A DNA stretch of 64,000 bases from M3007 sp033764075. GTDB lineage: Bacteria; Bacteroidota; Bacteroidia; Chitinophagales; Saprospiraceae. This document shows, piece after piece, positions 45,329 to 54,068 of this stretch. The notes under the pieces are model-generated. The model saw only the letters and a list, made by a program, of their open reading frames with translations. It was not told where the DNA came from and ran no database searches. The position numbers and the translations under genes were made by a program. The stretch lies in assembly GCA_033764075.1 (NCBI GenBank), contig JANRJH010000044.1, forward strand, positions 29,577 to 93,576. The letters run 5' to 3'. Each line of letters begins with the position of its first letter. Position 1 is the stretch's first letter.

Positions 45329-45359
45329 TTGTTTTTTTGGATAATAAATCATATTTTTG
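45329..45359 (+). promoter_or_regulatory. Candidate promoter of the 473-residue protein gene
   Basis: TTG at 45329-45331 and TATTTTTG at 45352-45359 are separated by 20 bases, close to the phylum consensus TTG-N19-TAnnTTTG. The predicted transcript would have a leader of about 110 bases. The surrounding sequence 45225-45478 is very AT-rich and non-coding. Confidence 0.45.
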
Positions 45360-45478
45360 TTCCTTTGAAAACAATTTTTTTGGTTTAAACATTGTTTATC
45401 AGATAGTTGACAAAACAGGCTTGGTTTTGTTTTCTTTCAAAAAGAAGCGTTTTGTTAAGCTGATAACCCAATCTTGCT

Positions 45479-46900
45479 ATGGAAAAAAGCGTGTTGGCCG
45501 ACATCTTGCGGTCGCTGGACCGCAAGGAAATCCGCGCGGTGAACAAATGGTTGCAGTCTCCGGCCCACAACCAGCGGGACGACGCGCGGCTCATGTTCCA
45601 GTATCTCACGCGTTTTGTGCTGAGCAACGAGCCCTTTCCGGAGAAAGAAAAGATCTGGAAAGGGGTGTTTCCCAAGGAGCCCTACGACGATGCCCGCATG
45701 CGCCAGGTCATGTATTTCCTGCTCAAGGTAATTGAGGAATACCTGGTGTTCACCGAACTGTCGGCCGACCGGGTGCAGGCCCAAATGATCCTGGCCCGGG
45801 TGTACCGGCAGCGCAAGCTCGACAAAGCGTACCGCCAGGCGTACCGATTGGGCCTGGAGGGTCTGCAATCGCAGCCCCTGCGGAACGGCAACTACCTGCT
45901 GAACAAATTTTTCCTGGAAAAAGAAGAGTACGAGCACAAGGTGGTCACCAACCAGAATGCGCCGGTGAACCTGCAGGAAACCGACGACGCGCTGGACTAC
46001 TGGTACGTGAGCGAGAAGTTGCGCACCGCCAACTCCATGCTGGCGCACAAGCGCGTGTTTCAGAAGGTAGACTACCACCAGCCCCTGCTGGAGCACATCC
46101 TGCCTTTCGTGCTGGAGGCCGATCTGGTGCGCGAGCCCGCCGTGGCGGCCCAGTACTACGCCTACATGGCGATCAAGCACCCGTTGGAGGAGGAGTATTT
46201 CAACCGTTTCGAGTTGCTGATCCGCGAAGAGGCGGTCAAGCAGTTCGAGCATTCCGAGCTTCGCCCGCTCTTTCAGGCGGCGCTCAATTACTGCGCGGCC
46301 AAGGTGAACCAGGGCAACATGGACTACTGCCGGCGTGCCATGCACTTTTACCGCATCGGAAGCCAGTACGGGCTGCTGCTCGAAAACAACAAGATGACCC
46401 GTTACATGTTTGGCAATGCCGTGGCCTTTGCCATCAAAATCGGCGAGTTCGACTGGGCGGAGCATTTCATCCAGAAACACCAGGAAAACCTGGAAGAAAA
46501 AGAGCGCAACAGCATTGTGCACTTCAACATGGCGCGCCTGCACTTCGAAAAAGGCGAATACGATCGGGCGCAGCGCCTGCTCATGGAGTTTGAATACGAC
46601 GACATGCTGCTCAACATCATCGGCAAAACCATGCTCCTGAAGGTGTATTACGAACAAAGCGAATACGACGCCTTCGAATCGCTGCTCGACAGCATGCGCA
46701 TCTACCTCAAACGCAAGGAAGCCCTCGACCCTGCCCGCAAAATTGCGTACAAAAACATGATCAGCCTCATGCGACGCCTGCTTAACCTCAACCCCTACTC
46801 GAATACGCAGACCGGCCGCCTGGCCCAGCAAATTCAGGATACCTCTCCGGTCATGGAACGGGAGTGGTTGCTCAAACAGGTGGAGCAGTTTAAGCGGTAG
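45479..46900 (+). CDS. Helical repeat protein of unknown function
   Basis: A 473-residue cytoplasmic protein made almost entirely of amphipathic helices, with TPR-like pairs in its C-terminal half (IVHFNMARLHFEKGEYDRAQ, LLKVYYEQSEYDAFESLLDS). The N-terminal DILRSLDRKEIRAVNKWLQS followed by RDDARLMFQYL looks conserved and characteristic. There is no catalytic motif. Proteins with this look seem to be typical of the Saprospiria, where the role is unknown. It is the last gene before the metal-resistance island. Confidence 0.75.
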   Translation: MEKSVLADILRSLDRKEIRAVNKWLQSPAHNQRDDARLMFQYLTRFVLSNEPFPEKEKIWKGVFPKEPYDDARMRQVMYFLLKVIEEYLVFTELSADRVQAQMILARVYRQRKLDKAYRQAYRLGLEGLQSQPLRNGNYLLNKFFLEKEEYEHKVVTNQNAPVNLQETDDALDYWYVSEKLRTANSMLAHKRVFQKVDYHQPLLEHILPFVLEADLVREPAVAAQYYAYMAIKHPLEEEYFNRFELLIREEAVKQFEHSELRPLFQAALNYCAAKVNQGNMDYCRRAMHFYRIGSQYGLLLENNKMTRYMFGNAVAFAIKIGEFDWAEHFIQKHQENLEEKERNSIVHFNMARLHFEKGEYDRAQRLLMEFEYDDMLLNIIGKTMLLKVYYEQSEYDAFESLLDSMRIYLKRKEALDPARKIAYKNMISLMRRLLNLNPYSNTQTGRLAQQIQDTSPVMEREWLLKQVEQFKR

Positions 46901-46902
46901 GG

Positions 46903-46922
46903 CAATATCTCCGTTTAGTCGT
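46903..46922. repeat. Short repeat at the left outer edge of the metal island
   Basis: CAATATCTCCGTTTAGTCGT is closely matched by CAATCTCCCCGTTTAGTCGT at 63865-63884, outside the right 220-bp repeat. The two copies therefore bracket the island and its inner repeats in the same orientation. They may be an old insertion-site duplication or recombination scar. Confidence 0.45.
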
Positions 46923-47004
46923 CTGGCTTTGTTGCATGAATCCCCGACAATGGCTGGTCTGTATATTGTCTTCTACCGGAAAAAAGCGTTTTTACTTTTG
47001 CTTC

Positions 47005-47220
47005 GTCTGTGATAGCCCGGTTGGATCTTCCACTCTTTTTGATTCGCCTTCATACCGCCCTGATCTATGATTTGCAGGGTTCGGTTTCAAGTCCCTATTT
47101 ATGTCTATAACTGTATCATGAGCCGGAAAACCGGGTTTGTTTCGCAACTCAATTGACATCGGCCGACTCATTTTTCGTACTGCTTCACCTTCTGATCAGT
47201 GGATTCATGCAAAAAAGTCG
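47005..47220. repeat. ~220-bp direct repeat flanking the metal island, left copy
   Basis: GTCTGTGATAGCCCGGTTGG at 47005 to ATGCAAAAAAGTCG at 47220 matches 63517-63740 in the same orientation with roughly nine of ten bases identical and one 10-11-base insertion in the right copy. It encodes no convincing protein and no transposase. The gap 46901-47320 holds nothing else that looks coding. Confidence 0.85.
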
Positions 47221-47320
47221 GTTTCGGTGATAAACAACTTTACATTATGACTTTCACCGAGTATTTCAAGCCTTTCGAACAAAACAACAAAATATCTATT
47301 TTTGCGTTTGTTCCAAACAG

Positions 47321-47689
47321 ATGTTGCGCGTCCTCACAGCCATATCGCTCCCGTTCTTGTTGGTCTTCGCATTTTCAGCGATGCCGACGGCTACCGCTTT
47401 TGCCTGCGGCAAGGGCGCGGATTGCTGCAAAAAAGAGGTGAAAAACAAAACGTGCTGCGACGCGCACAGCGAACAACCCGAACAAGACGACTGTGGCGGC
47501 AATTGCGGCAATCATGGCTGTCCCTGTCCGTACCCCGTGCCAAATGCACACTCGGCATTGCCCGCCGACCATTTCCAAATCCCCGAACGGCTACTGCTCG
47601 CCGAATCCCACTCGAAAGCGGACTGGTATTTTTTGAACAAAATACCCCCTGCCGTCCATCTCTCCGTTTGGCTTCCGCCCAAAATATGA
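47321..47689 (+). CDS. Cys-rich small exported protein, probable metal binder
   Basis: A 122-residue protein with a signal peptide (MLRVLTAISLPFLLVFAFSA, cleaved after about residue 28) and a mature N-terminus packed with 11 cysteines: ACGKGADCCKKEVKNKTCC, then DDCGGNCGNHGCPCPYP. CC, CxxxC and CPC arrangements suggest Cu(I) or other soft-metal binding. The C-terminal half is ordinary. It is the first gene of the resistance island and lies 90 bases before an HMA protein. Metal scavenging in the periplasm is inferred. Confidence 0.7.
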   Translation: MLRVLTAISLPFLLVFAFSAMPTATAFACGKGADCCKKEVKNKTCCDAHSEQPEQDDCGGNCGNHGCPCPYPVPNAHSALPADHFQIPERLLLAESHSKADWYFLNKIPPAVHLSVWLPPKI

Positions 47690-47779
47690 ACGGTTGAACT
47701 GCCGGGCAGCCCGAAGTGCGCCCGCTCGAAACCGCCCGGTTTCGCCTGACTTTTTTGTTCACCGTTCGATTTTTCAAAA

Positions 47780-48199
47780 ATGAAATTGCTCAATTTCATC
47801 GCCATGACCGTCGTGGCGACCATGTTTGCTTTCAACTGCACCGCGCAGAACATCGCCAACGCAAAGACCGAGACTGTCAAAATCTACGGCAACTGCGGGA
47901 TGTGCGAAAAGACCATCGAAAAAGCCGCTGCCCGAAAAGGCACGGTCAAAGCCGATTGGGATACGGACACCAAAATGGCGAAAATCACCTTCGACAGCAC
48001 CCAAGCAACCCTCGATGACGTGCTGAAACACATCGCGGCTGCCGGTTACGACAGCGAAAAATTCCGCGCCCCGGACGAGGTGTACGCCAACCTGCACGGG
48101 TGCTGTCAGTACGACCGCCCCGCAGCATCCGCCCCGACCAAGCCTTCGGGCATGGTCAAAAAGAAGGCGATGCCGACCTGCGAACCGCCCAAAAGCTGA
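47780..48199 (+). CDS. Periplasmic heavy-metal-associated (HMA) domain protein
   Basis: A 139-residue exported protein with a signal peptide (MKLLNFIAMTVVATMFAFNC) and one HMA domain. The metal motif GNCGMCEKTIEKAA is the expected GxCxxC at the start of helix 1, near residues 37-50, as in MerP and CopZ-like chaperones. The tail has two further Cys (GCCQYD) and a Lys/Pro-rich end. It probably carries Cu(I) or another soft metal to the efflux machinery encoded downstream. Position after the Cys-rich protein and before the sigma factor supports a metal-sensing or buffering role. Confidence 0.85.
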   Translation: MKLLNFIAMTVVATMFAFNCTAQNIANAKTETVKIYGNCGMCEKTIEKAAARKGTVKADWDTDTKMAKITFDSTQATLDDVLKHIAAAGYDSEKFRAPDEVYANLHGCCQYDRPAASAPTKPSGMVKKKAMPTCEPPKS

Positions 48200-48315
48200 C
48201 CGCTGAAGGGCGCTGACAACGGCTCGCATCGCGCCTTTTTTTCTCTCAAAATTTTTTTACGGTACGGTGCAGCGTTTCCACGCGCTGCGCCGCACCTCCA
48301 TTTTGGCGGTCAATC

Positions 48316-48873
48316 ATGCACGATTTTACGAAAAACAATAACGACCTTGACTTGGCTGCCGCTTGTTTGCAGGGCGACCAACGGGCGCAGCGCACCTTGT
48401 TCGATCGGGTCAAAAACCCTATGTACGGCGTGTGCCTGCGCTTCGCCGAAAGCCGCGCCGCCGCCGAAGACCTTTTGCAAGAAGGCTTTATCCGCGTTTT
48501 CCGGGATATCGGGAGGTATCGCGGCGAGGGAAGTTTGGACGGTTGGGTGCGGCGGGTCTTCGTTCGGACGGGCATCGAGCATTTTCACAGGCAGAAAAAA
48601 CTGCCTGAAACGGTCGAAATCGACTGGCTCGAAAACTGCCTTGCCGACGCGCCCGACGATTTTGACCCGCACGACCCCGATTCGGTCGTGCGATTGCTCC
48701 AAAAACTCCCGCCAGGATTCCGCGCCGTGGTGAACCTCGCCGTTTTGGAAGAAAAAAGCCACGAGGAAATCGCCCGCGAACTCGGCATCACCGCCAGCAC
48801 CTCGCGCTCGCAATTGACAAGGGCAAAGGCTTTTTTGAAAAAAATCGTCCAAAAAACGCTCGTTTTGATATGA
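48316..48873 (+). CDS. ECF-type sigma factor of the metal island
   Basis: A 185-residue sigma-70 family protein with region 2 (LRFAESRAAAEDLLQEGFIR, VFRDIGRYRGEGSLDGWVRR) and region 4 (EEIARELGITASTSRSQLTR). In the phylum such sigmas are usually held by a membrane partner encoded just downstream; here the next gene overlaps by 4 bases and begins with a cytoplasmic segment and a TM helix. It probably controls genes of the island in response to envelope metal. No matching promoter motif could be assigned. Confidence 0.92.
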   Translation: MHDFTKNNNDLDLAAACLQGDQRAQRTLFDRVKNPMYGVCLRFAESRAAAEDLLQEGFIRVFRDIGRYRGEGSLDGWVRRVFVRTGIEHFHRQKKLPETVEIDWLENCLADAPDDFDPHDPDSVVRLLQKLPPGFRAVVNLAVLEEKSHEEIARELGITASTSRSQLTRAKAFLKKIVQKTLVLI

Positions 48874-50276
48874 AAAACGACCAGCAACATCCAACCGACG
48901 CATCCGAAAACTGGCTTCGCCAGACACTCGGCGGCTACTGCCCCGAAGCGCCTGCCGACGCTTGGCAACGCATCGCGCCGCACCTGCCGCAGCGCAAACG
49001 CCGCCGCCCGGTCGTGTTTTGGGCTTGGTGGTCGGCGGCGGGTGGGGCGAGTGTCCTCGCACTTTTTTGGTTTTTGAAATCAACAGCGCCGTCGGTCGCG
49101 CTGCCCGCTGGGGCCAAAAATAAGTCGCTCGTCGCGCAGACCGCACCTGCCGTTTTGTCTAAAAATTTGGAGAAAAAAGAGGCTGCGGTTTTAGCGGAGA
49201 ATTCTGCGACGACTACCGAGGAGCCATGTTCGAAAAATCATTTTTTTAGAAAAAACAGTCCGCAGTCGGCGAGCGGCTTGCCCAAAAATTTAACAGTCGC
49301 CGCGCTCGCCGGGGCTGATTTTTTGAAAATTGAAACCGGCACGACATCCATTTTTTCAGAAAAAACAACCGCCCCGAAAACCTCATTTTCAGAAAAAACC
49401 GTGCCGACGCAACCCGTAAACTCGCTCGAAAAATTGCCCGATAATACCCTCACGCTGCTCTTTTTGGCTGAAAACCCGCTGCCCGAGTTTCAATTTCCAG
49501 CAGCACCCGTTTTGCCGAAAAAGACTAAAGCCCAACGCTTTTGGCTCGGCATTGAGGCAGCACCCAGCCTTTTTATGCAAAAAAACATGGGGGAAATGCC
49601 TGGTGGTCTCGCTTTCCCGGAAACGCACCCGCGCCCCGGTCGCGGTTGGGAGGCGGGCGTTTCGCTGGCTTTCGAGCCTTTGAAAAACTGGCGCATCACC
49701 CTCGGCATCCGGCACTTGCAGCAGACGCAGGAGGCGCAGCATTCCGCCACGCTGCGGCTCATATACGGCGTTTGTCTCAACCCGCACGACCCCGGACCGA
49801 AAGAATACCAATTTCAATACGCGGTCGTGTACGGCGTCGAGCAAAACGATCTCACCCTGCGCTTGGAACAACTGGATATTGGCTCGACGATGCCCGACGA
49901 CGAACCGTTCACCCTCAATATGAAAACCGCCCACCGCTCGGCTGCGTGGCGCGTCCCGGTGAGCATCGAGCGGCGGTTCGACATGGGAAAATGGCAGGGT
50001 TTCGTGCGCGGCGGTGTGGTCGTAGATTTTTCAGAGAAAAGCACTGTACAGGTCACGCACTTCACCGAGGTCTGTCAGGATTTGTGTTTCCAAAACGGTC
50101 ATGTGCCAAGCGTTCAGGCATCCGCACGGTCGGGCGCATCGCTCGGCTGGCTGGCTGGCGCAGGCATCGAGCGGCGGATTTCGCGCCGCGCCGCGCTGCG
50201 TTTTGAGCCGTTCGCGGTCGGGAAAAAAGGTTCGCTGCAATGCGGTTTGGGGCTTGGTTTGCTGTTTTCAAAATAA
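48870..50276 (+). CDS. Sigma-partner membrane protein with beta-barrel-like C-terminal domain
   Basis: A 468-residue protein overlapping the sigma gene by 4 bases. Residues 1-48 are cytoplasmic and contain AWQRIAPHLPQRKRRRP; residues about 50-70 are a TM helix (FWAWWSAAGGASVLALFWFL). A low-complexity linker with repeated FSEKT units spans residues 75-215. The C-terminal ~250 residues look like an outer-membrane beta-barrel of the PorT/OMP type (FWLGIEAAPSLFM, ending LQCGLGLGLLFSK). This architecture is common after ECF sigmas in Bacteroidota and suggests an anti-sigma or signal-transducing role. The linker is encoded by T/A-palindromic DNA. Confidence 0.7.
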   Translation: MKNDQQHPTDASENWLRQTLGGYCPEAPADAWQRIAPHLPQRKRRRPVVFWAWWSAAGGASVLALFWFLKSTAPSVALPAGAKNKSLVAQTAPAVLSKNLEKKEAAVLAENSATTTEEPCSKNHFFRKNSPQSASGLPKNLTVAALAGADFLKIETGTTSIFSEKTTAPKTSFSEKTVPTQPVNSLEKLPDNTLTLLFLAENPLPEFQFPAAPVLPKKTKAQRFWLGIEAAPSLFMQKNMGEMPGGLAFPETHPRPGRGWEAGVSLAFEPLKNWRITLGIRHLQQTQEAQHSATLRLIYGVCLNPHDPGPKEYQFQYAVVYGVEQNDLTLRLEQLDIGSTMPDDEPFTLNMKTAHRSAAWRVPVSIERRFDMGKWQGFVRGGVVVDFSEKSTVQVTHFTEVCQDLCFQNGHVPSVQASARSGASLGWLAGAGIERRISRRAALRFEPFAVGKKGSLQCGLGLGLLFSK

Positions 50277-50310
50277 AAATCCATCATCACTTTCAAACTC
50301 AATTTTTTCT

Positions 50311-51291
50311 ATGAAAAAAGGCTTTTTACTCTCAATCCTGTTCGCCTCGGCTTTTGCCGCGAACGCCCAAAACGAGGTCGTGCTGCACCTCGCTCCGCGC
50401 CTCGGCTCGGCGGTTTTTTCGCTCGACCAAACGATTGACCACCCCGGCGGGACGTACCAAATGAAGTACACCCGTTTCGAGTATTACATCTCGGAAATCA
50501 AAATCACGCACGACGGCGGGCAGGTCAAGCCTTGCACAGGCTTGACTTTGCTGGTGCGCCCCGCGCTGGATTCGATGTACAGCCTCGGTCAAATGCCGGG
50601 AATCACCAACGTCGAAGCCATCACGTTTTCGGTCGGCGTTCCGCAGGCATTGAACCATGCCGACCCTGCCTTGCAGCCCGCCGGATCGCCGCTCGCGCCG
50701 CAAAACCCGGAAATGCACTGGGGCTGGTCGGCGGGCTACCGTTTCGCGGCAATCGAAGGCTATGCCGGGACAAACCTTTCTCAAAATTTCCAAATTCATG
50801 CCCTCGGCGACGCGAACTACAAGACGCAGACCATCACGACCGGTGCCGAACAGGTCGCCCCGGACGTGAAAATGATTCACCTCATCGCCGACTACCGGCA
50901 AGCGGTAAAAAGCATCAACATCTCCGGTGGCCTCGTGGTGCATGGCACGTCGGGCGCGGCGGTGACGCTGTTGAACAACTTCAAAAACGTGGTTTTCCAA
51001 GCCCAAACCAGTTCGTCGGTCATTGACCCGGCATTCACGGGCGCATTTTCGGTCGTGCCGAACCCTGTGCGCAATGCCGCGCCACAAGTCAGTTTTTCGC
51101 TCCCGACAGGCGACGATTACGCGCTGACCGTGACTGATTTGACGGGTAAAATTATCGCCCGCCAGACACTTGCCGCAGGCGAAAACCAGTCGCTTTTGCT
51201 GGAAAAAATACCGACTGAGGGGCTGTTTTTCATCCACCTTTGGCAAAACGACCGCCCGGTGGCGGTGGAAAAATTGGTCGTTCTGAATTGA
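50311..51291 (+). CDS. MbnP-like copper-associated protein with T9SS sorting domain
   Basis: A 326-residue exported protein. The ATG at 50311 begins MKKGFLLSILFASAFAANAQ (signal peptide); the open frame back to 50101 lies inside the previous gene. Residues about 22-235 match the MbnP family: VVLHLAPRLGSAVF, YTRFEYYISEIKITHDGG, and NPEMHWGWSAGYRFAAIEG with conserved Trp residues. In methanotrophs MbnP is a copper-binding partner whose Trp is converted to kynurenine by the diheme enzyme MbnH. Two MbnH-like genes follow at once, 7 and 1,040 bases downstream. The last 80 residues are a T9SS domain (VVPNPVRNAAPQVSFSL), so the protein should reach the cell surface. Confidence 0.82.
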   Translation: MKKGFLLSILFASAFAANAQNEVVLHLAPRLGSAVFSLDQTIDHPGGTYQMKYTRFEYYISEIKITHDGGQVKPCTGLTLLVRPALDSMYSLGQMPGITNVEAITFSVGVPQALNHADPALQPAGSPLAPQNPEMHWGWSAGYRFAAIEGYAGTNLSQNFQIHALGDANYKTQTITTGAEQVAPDVKMIHLIADYRQAVKSINISGGLVVHGTSGAAVTLLNNFKNVVFQAQTSSSVIDPAFTGAFSVVPNPVRNAAPQVSFSLPTGDDYALTVTDLTGKIIARQTLAAGENQSLLLEKIPTEGLFFIHLWQNDRPVAVEKLVVLN

Positions 51292-51298
51292 TTTTTCC

Positions 51299-52315
51299 AT
51301 GCAAAAAGGCGTTTTCATCGGTTTGGGATTGCTGTTCTTTTTGGCTTTCCGAAAGGAACAGCAACCCGCCGAGTCCACCGAACCCGAACCCTTGCTCACC
51401 GTGCCGACTGGTTTTCCGACTCCCAATTTTCCGGCGGACAACGAACTGACGGCGGCGCGTTTCGCGCTCGGTAAGCGGCTTTTTTACGATGTGGTTTTGT
51501 CGCGGGACAGTTCGATTGCCTGCGCCTCGTGCCACGCGCCGAGCCATGCGTTTTCGGATTCGGTGGCGTTCTCGCCTGGCGCCGGCAGGGCGGCTGGGAA
51601 GCGCAATGCGCCGACGCTGGCGAACGTGGCTTACCACCCGTATTTCACCCGCGAGGGCGGCGTGCCTACCTTGGAAATGCAAATCCTCGTGCCGATTCAG
51701 GAACACAACGAGTTCGATTTCAATATTTTGCTCATATCCGAGCGGCTGAAAACCGATACGGCTTACGTCCGAATGAGCCGCGAAGCCTATGGGCGCGACC
51801 CGGATTTTTACATCATCACACGGAGCATTGCCTGTTTCGAGCGGACGCTGCTTTCGGGGCAAAGCCGATACGACGAGTTCTTTTTCAAGGGAAAAACCAA
51901 CGCGCTCACGGCTTCCGAGCGACGCGGCATGGACTTGTTTTTCTCTGAAAAAACGAGCTGTTCAGTCTGCCACGCGGGGTTCAATTTTTCAAACTACGCC
52001 TTTGAAAACAACGGCTTGTACGAAAACTACCCCGACTCCGGACGCTTCCGGTTGACCGAGGATTCGGCGGACATCGCCCGCTTTAAAGTGCCAACCTTGC
52101 GCAACGTAGGCGTGACCGCGCCTTTTATGCACGACGGCAGTTTTTCGAGCCTCGCGGCAGTGGTCAAGCATTACGATTCGGGCGGGAAATCACACCCGCA
52201 TCGAAGCCCGCTTGTTCGTCCGCTGGGTTTGACGGCACAGGAAAAGGTGGATTTGGTAGCGTTTTTGGAGAGCCTGACAGACGAAAAGTTCATCACGAAC
52301 TCAAAATTCAAATAA
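51299..52315 (+). CDS. Diheme cytochrome c peroxidase family protein (MbnH/MauG-like), first copy
   Basis: A 338-residue periplasmic protein with two c-type haem sites: CASCH at residues 75-79 and CSVCH at 221-225. The family frame is clear in FALGKRLFYDVVLSRDSSIA, NAPTLANVAYHPYFTREGG and FKVPTLRNVGVTAPFMHDGS (the Tyr/Met region and the second-haem surroundings). The usual FWDGR segment is replaced by YFTREGG. Being next to an MbnP gene points to MbnH, which uses a bis-Fe(IV) state to oxidise a Trp of MbnP. The N-terminal signal is short (MQKGVFIGLGLLFFLAF). Confidence 0.88.
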   Translation: MQKGVFIGLGLLFFLAFRKEQQPAESTEPEPLLTVPTGFPTPNFPADNELTAARFALGKRLFYDVVLSRDSSIACASCHAPSHAFSDSVAFSPGAGRAAGKRNAPTLANVAYHPYFTREGGVPTLEMQILVPIQEHNEFDFNILLISERLKTDTAYVRMSREAYGRDPDFYIITRSIACFERTLLSGQSRYDEFFFKGKTNALTASERRGMDLFFSEKTSCSVCHAGFNFSNYAFENNGLYENYPDSGRFRLTEDSADIARFKVPTLRNVGVTAPFMHDGSFSSLAAVVKHYDSGGKSHPHRSPLVRPLGLTAQEKVDLVAFLESLTDEKFITNSKFK

Positions 52316-52331
52316 TTTAAAATCAGCGGTT

Positions 52332-53411
52332 ATGAAAAAACTAACACTCTTACAGTCGCTTTTGGCAGTCTTCTTTTTTGCTTGCGACCCCGACCCGTTG
52401 GAAGAACCGGCCGTGTACGACCCGACCCCGGCGACGGTCAACCTGCGCGACTTCCCTGACCCGGATTTTTCGGCAGATAACACGCCGACCGTGCAGGGCG
52501 TGATGCTCGGCAGGATGCTTTTTTACGAAAAATTGCTCTCGAAAGACGGATCGCAAGCCTGCGCCGACTGCCACCGCCAGCCCGATGGCTTTTCGGACAG
52601 CCTCCAGTTTTCCATTGGTGTGGAAAAAATGAAGGGCAAGCGGCAGGCAATGCCCGTGATGAACCTCGCGTGGCACAAAAACGGGATGTTCTGGGACGGA
52701 CGCGTTCCGCTCATGCGCGACCAAGCCCTCAAACCCATCCAAGACCCGCTCGAAATGAATGAGACCCTGGCAAACGTCATCGCCAAGCTGTCGGCGGAAA
52801 AAAGGTACACCGATCAGTTCATCCGCGCCTTCGGGGACGCGACCGTGACCGAGGAGCGCATCGCCAAAGCCATCGAGCAATTCGAGTTCACGATGATTTC
52901 CAATAACTCGAAATTCGACCAATTCAAGCGTGGTGAAGCGACGTTGACCGACAGCGAGGAGCGCGGACGAGTTTTGTTTTTCACGGAATTTGACCCGATG
53001 GGTATGAAAAAAGGCGCAGAATGTTTCCACTGCCATGCGACTTTCAATTTCACGAACGACGAATACATGAACAACGGTCTCGATACGGATGCCGACCAAA
53101 AAGACGAAGGACGCATGAAAGTAACCCTCGACCCGGCGGACATGGCGAAGTTCAAAACGCCGAGCCTGCGGAACATCGCCCGCACCGCACCTTATATGCA
53201 CGACGGGCGTTTCACAACCCTCGAACAGGTGATTGACCATTACAACACGGGCACGAAAAACTCGGCTACGGTCGAATTTTTGATGCAATACAACCTCCAA
53301 CCAGGCGGGCTTGGCCTTTCGGCGCAGGACAAAGCCGACCTCGTGGCGTTTTTAAAAACGCTGACGGATGACGAGTTTTTGGCAAACCCGGCGTTCAAAA
53401 CGCCTTTCTAA
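52332..53411 (+). CDS. Diheme cytochrome c peroxidase family lipoprotein (MbnH/MauG-like), second copy
   Basis: A 359-residue protein with a lipobox (LLAVFFFACDPDP, Cys 18) and haem sites CADCH (77-81) and CFHCH (231-235). It keeps the FWDGRVPLMRDQAL segment that the first copy lacks, plus FKTPSLRNIARTAPYMHDGR. It lies 16 bases after the first copy, with only moderate sequence identity, so the two are paralogues rather than a fresh duplication. One may act on MbnP and the other as a peroxidase or on a second target; this cannot be told from sequence. Confidence 0.88.
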   Translation: MKKLTLLQSLLAVFFFACDPDPLEEPAVYDPTPATVNLRDFPDPDFSADNTPTVQGVMLGRMLFYEKLLSKDGSQACADCHRQPDGFSDSLQFSIGVEKMKGKRQAMPVMNLAWHKNGMFWDGRVPLMRDQALKPIQDPLEMNETLANVIAKLSAEKRYTDQFIRAFGDATVTEERIAKAIEQFEFTMISNNSKFDQFKRGEATLTDSEERGRVLFFTEFDPMGMKKGAECFHCHATFNFTNDEYMNNGLDTDADQKDEGRMKVTLDPADMAKFKTPSLRNIARTAPYMHDGRFTTLEQVIDHYNTGTKNSATVEFLMQYNLQPGGLGLSAQDKADLVAFLKTLTDDEFLANPAFKTPF

Positions 53412-53461
53412 ACAGAATTTTCATAGAAGAATGGCAGCCGTTTTTTTTAGGCAGTAGTTTT

Positions 53462-53998
53462 TTGGCGTGCGCCCCTGCCTCTTTTTCCAAAAACAGGCTT
53501 TGTAAAAAGGCCTTTTGGTATCATCCGCATTTGCACGGCAAGACGCTGAACCAAGTCGTGAAAGGCATGGTTGGCTTCATCATCGCGCGCGATGCCGAGA
53601 AAGCCGCGCTCTCCCTGCCCCGAACTTACGGCGTGGACGACGTGACGCTCGTTTTTCAATGGAAAACCTTTGATGCCGCCGAGCAAATTGTCGAAATGGA
53701 CGAGGAAGACAACGAGGTTTTGGTCACCTCGTCCGCCTCGACGACAAACGAAGGGCAGCCGAACGGCTCCTGTCCGGTATGCAACAATTCGCTGCCAATG
53801 CCTACAGGGGTGGATGCTTCAAAAATTCCCCGCGCCGATGTTTTCGATCTCGCCGGGCGGCTGATGCAAGGTGGCGTTCGGACGCTCGCGGGCGGGCAAT
53901 CGCTCGACGTTTCCGCGCTGCCGATTGGCGTTTATTTTTTGGAAATGCGCAACCGCGACGGGCAGATTTTGGCGGCTCAGTGTTTTGTAAAACAGTGA
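53462..53998 (+). pseudogene. Multicopper oxidase remnant fused to a T9SS sorting domain
   Basis: The frame begins with a non-family TTG start and soon shows a multicopper oxidase core: FWYHPHLHGKTLNQVVKGMV with two copper His pairs, then LPRTYGVDDVTLVFQ. A normal CueO-like oxidase has about 110 residues before this and about 350 after it; both are missing. After residue ~60 the sequence passes into an acidic linker and then a T9SS sorting domain (ADVFDLAGRLMQGGVRTLAG, ending GVYFLEMRNRDGQILAAQCF). It is most likely the scar of a deleted oxidase; a small surface protein is a less likely reading. It sits between the diheme genes and the P-type ATPase. Confidence 0.75.
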
Positions 53999-54068
53999 GT
54001 TATCCCAAAATTTGATCGAACGATTTCAAGTTGTCCGACCAATAAAAAAAACCAAAAACAATCAGCAA

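Noticed and set aside
47005..47220. Transposase or other gene inside the 220-bp repeats
   Set aside because: Both strands of both copies give only short, shifting frames with no transposase motif.
50101..50310. Upstream extension of the MbnP-like frame
   Set aside because: It lies within the coding sequence of the preceding gene in another frame and lacks a signal peptide; the ATG at 50311 begins a clear signal.
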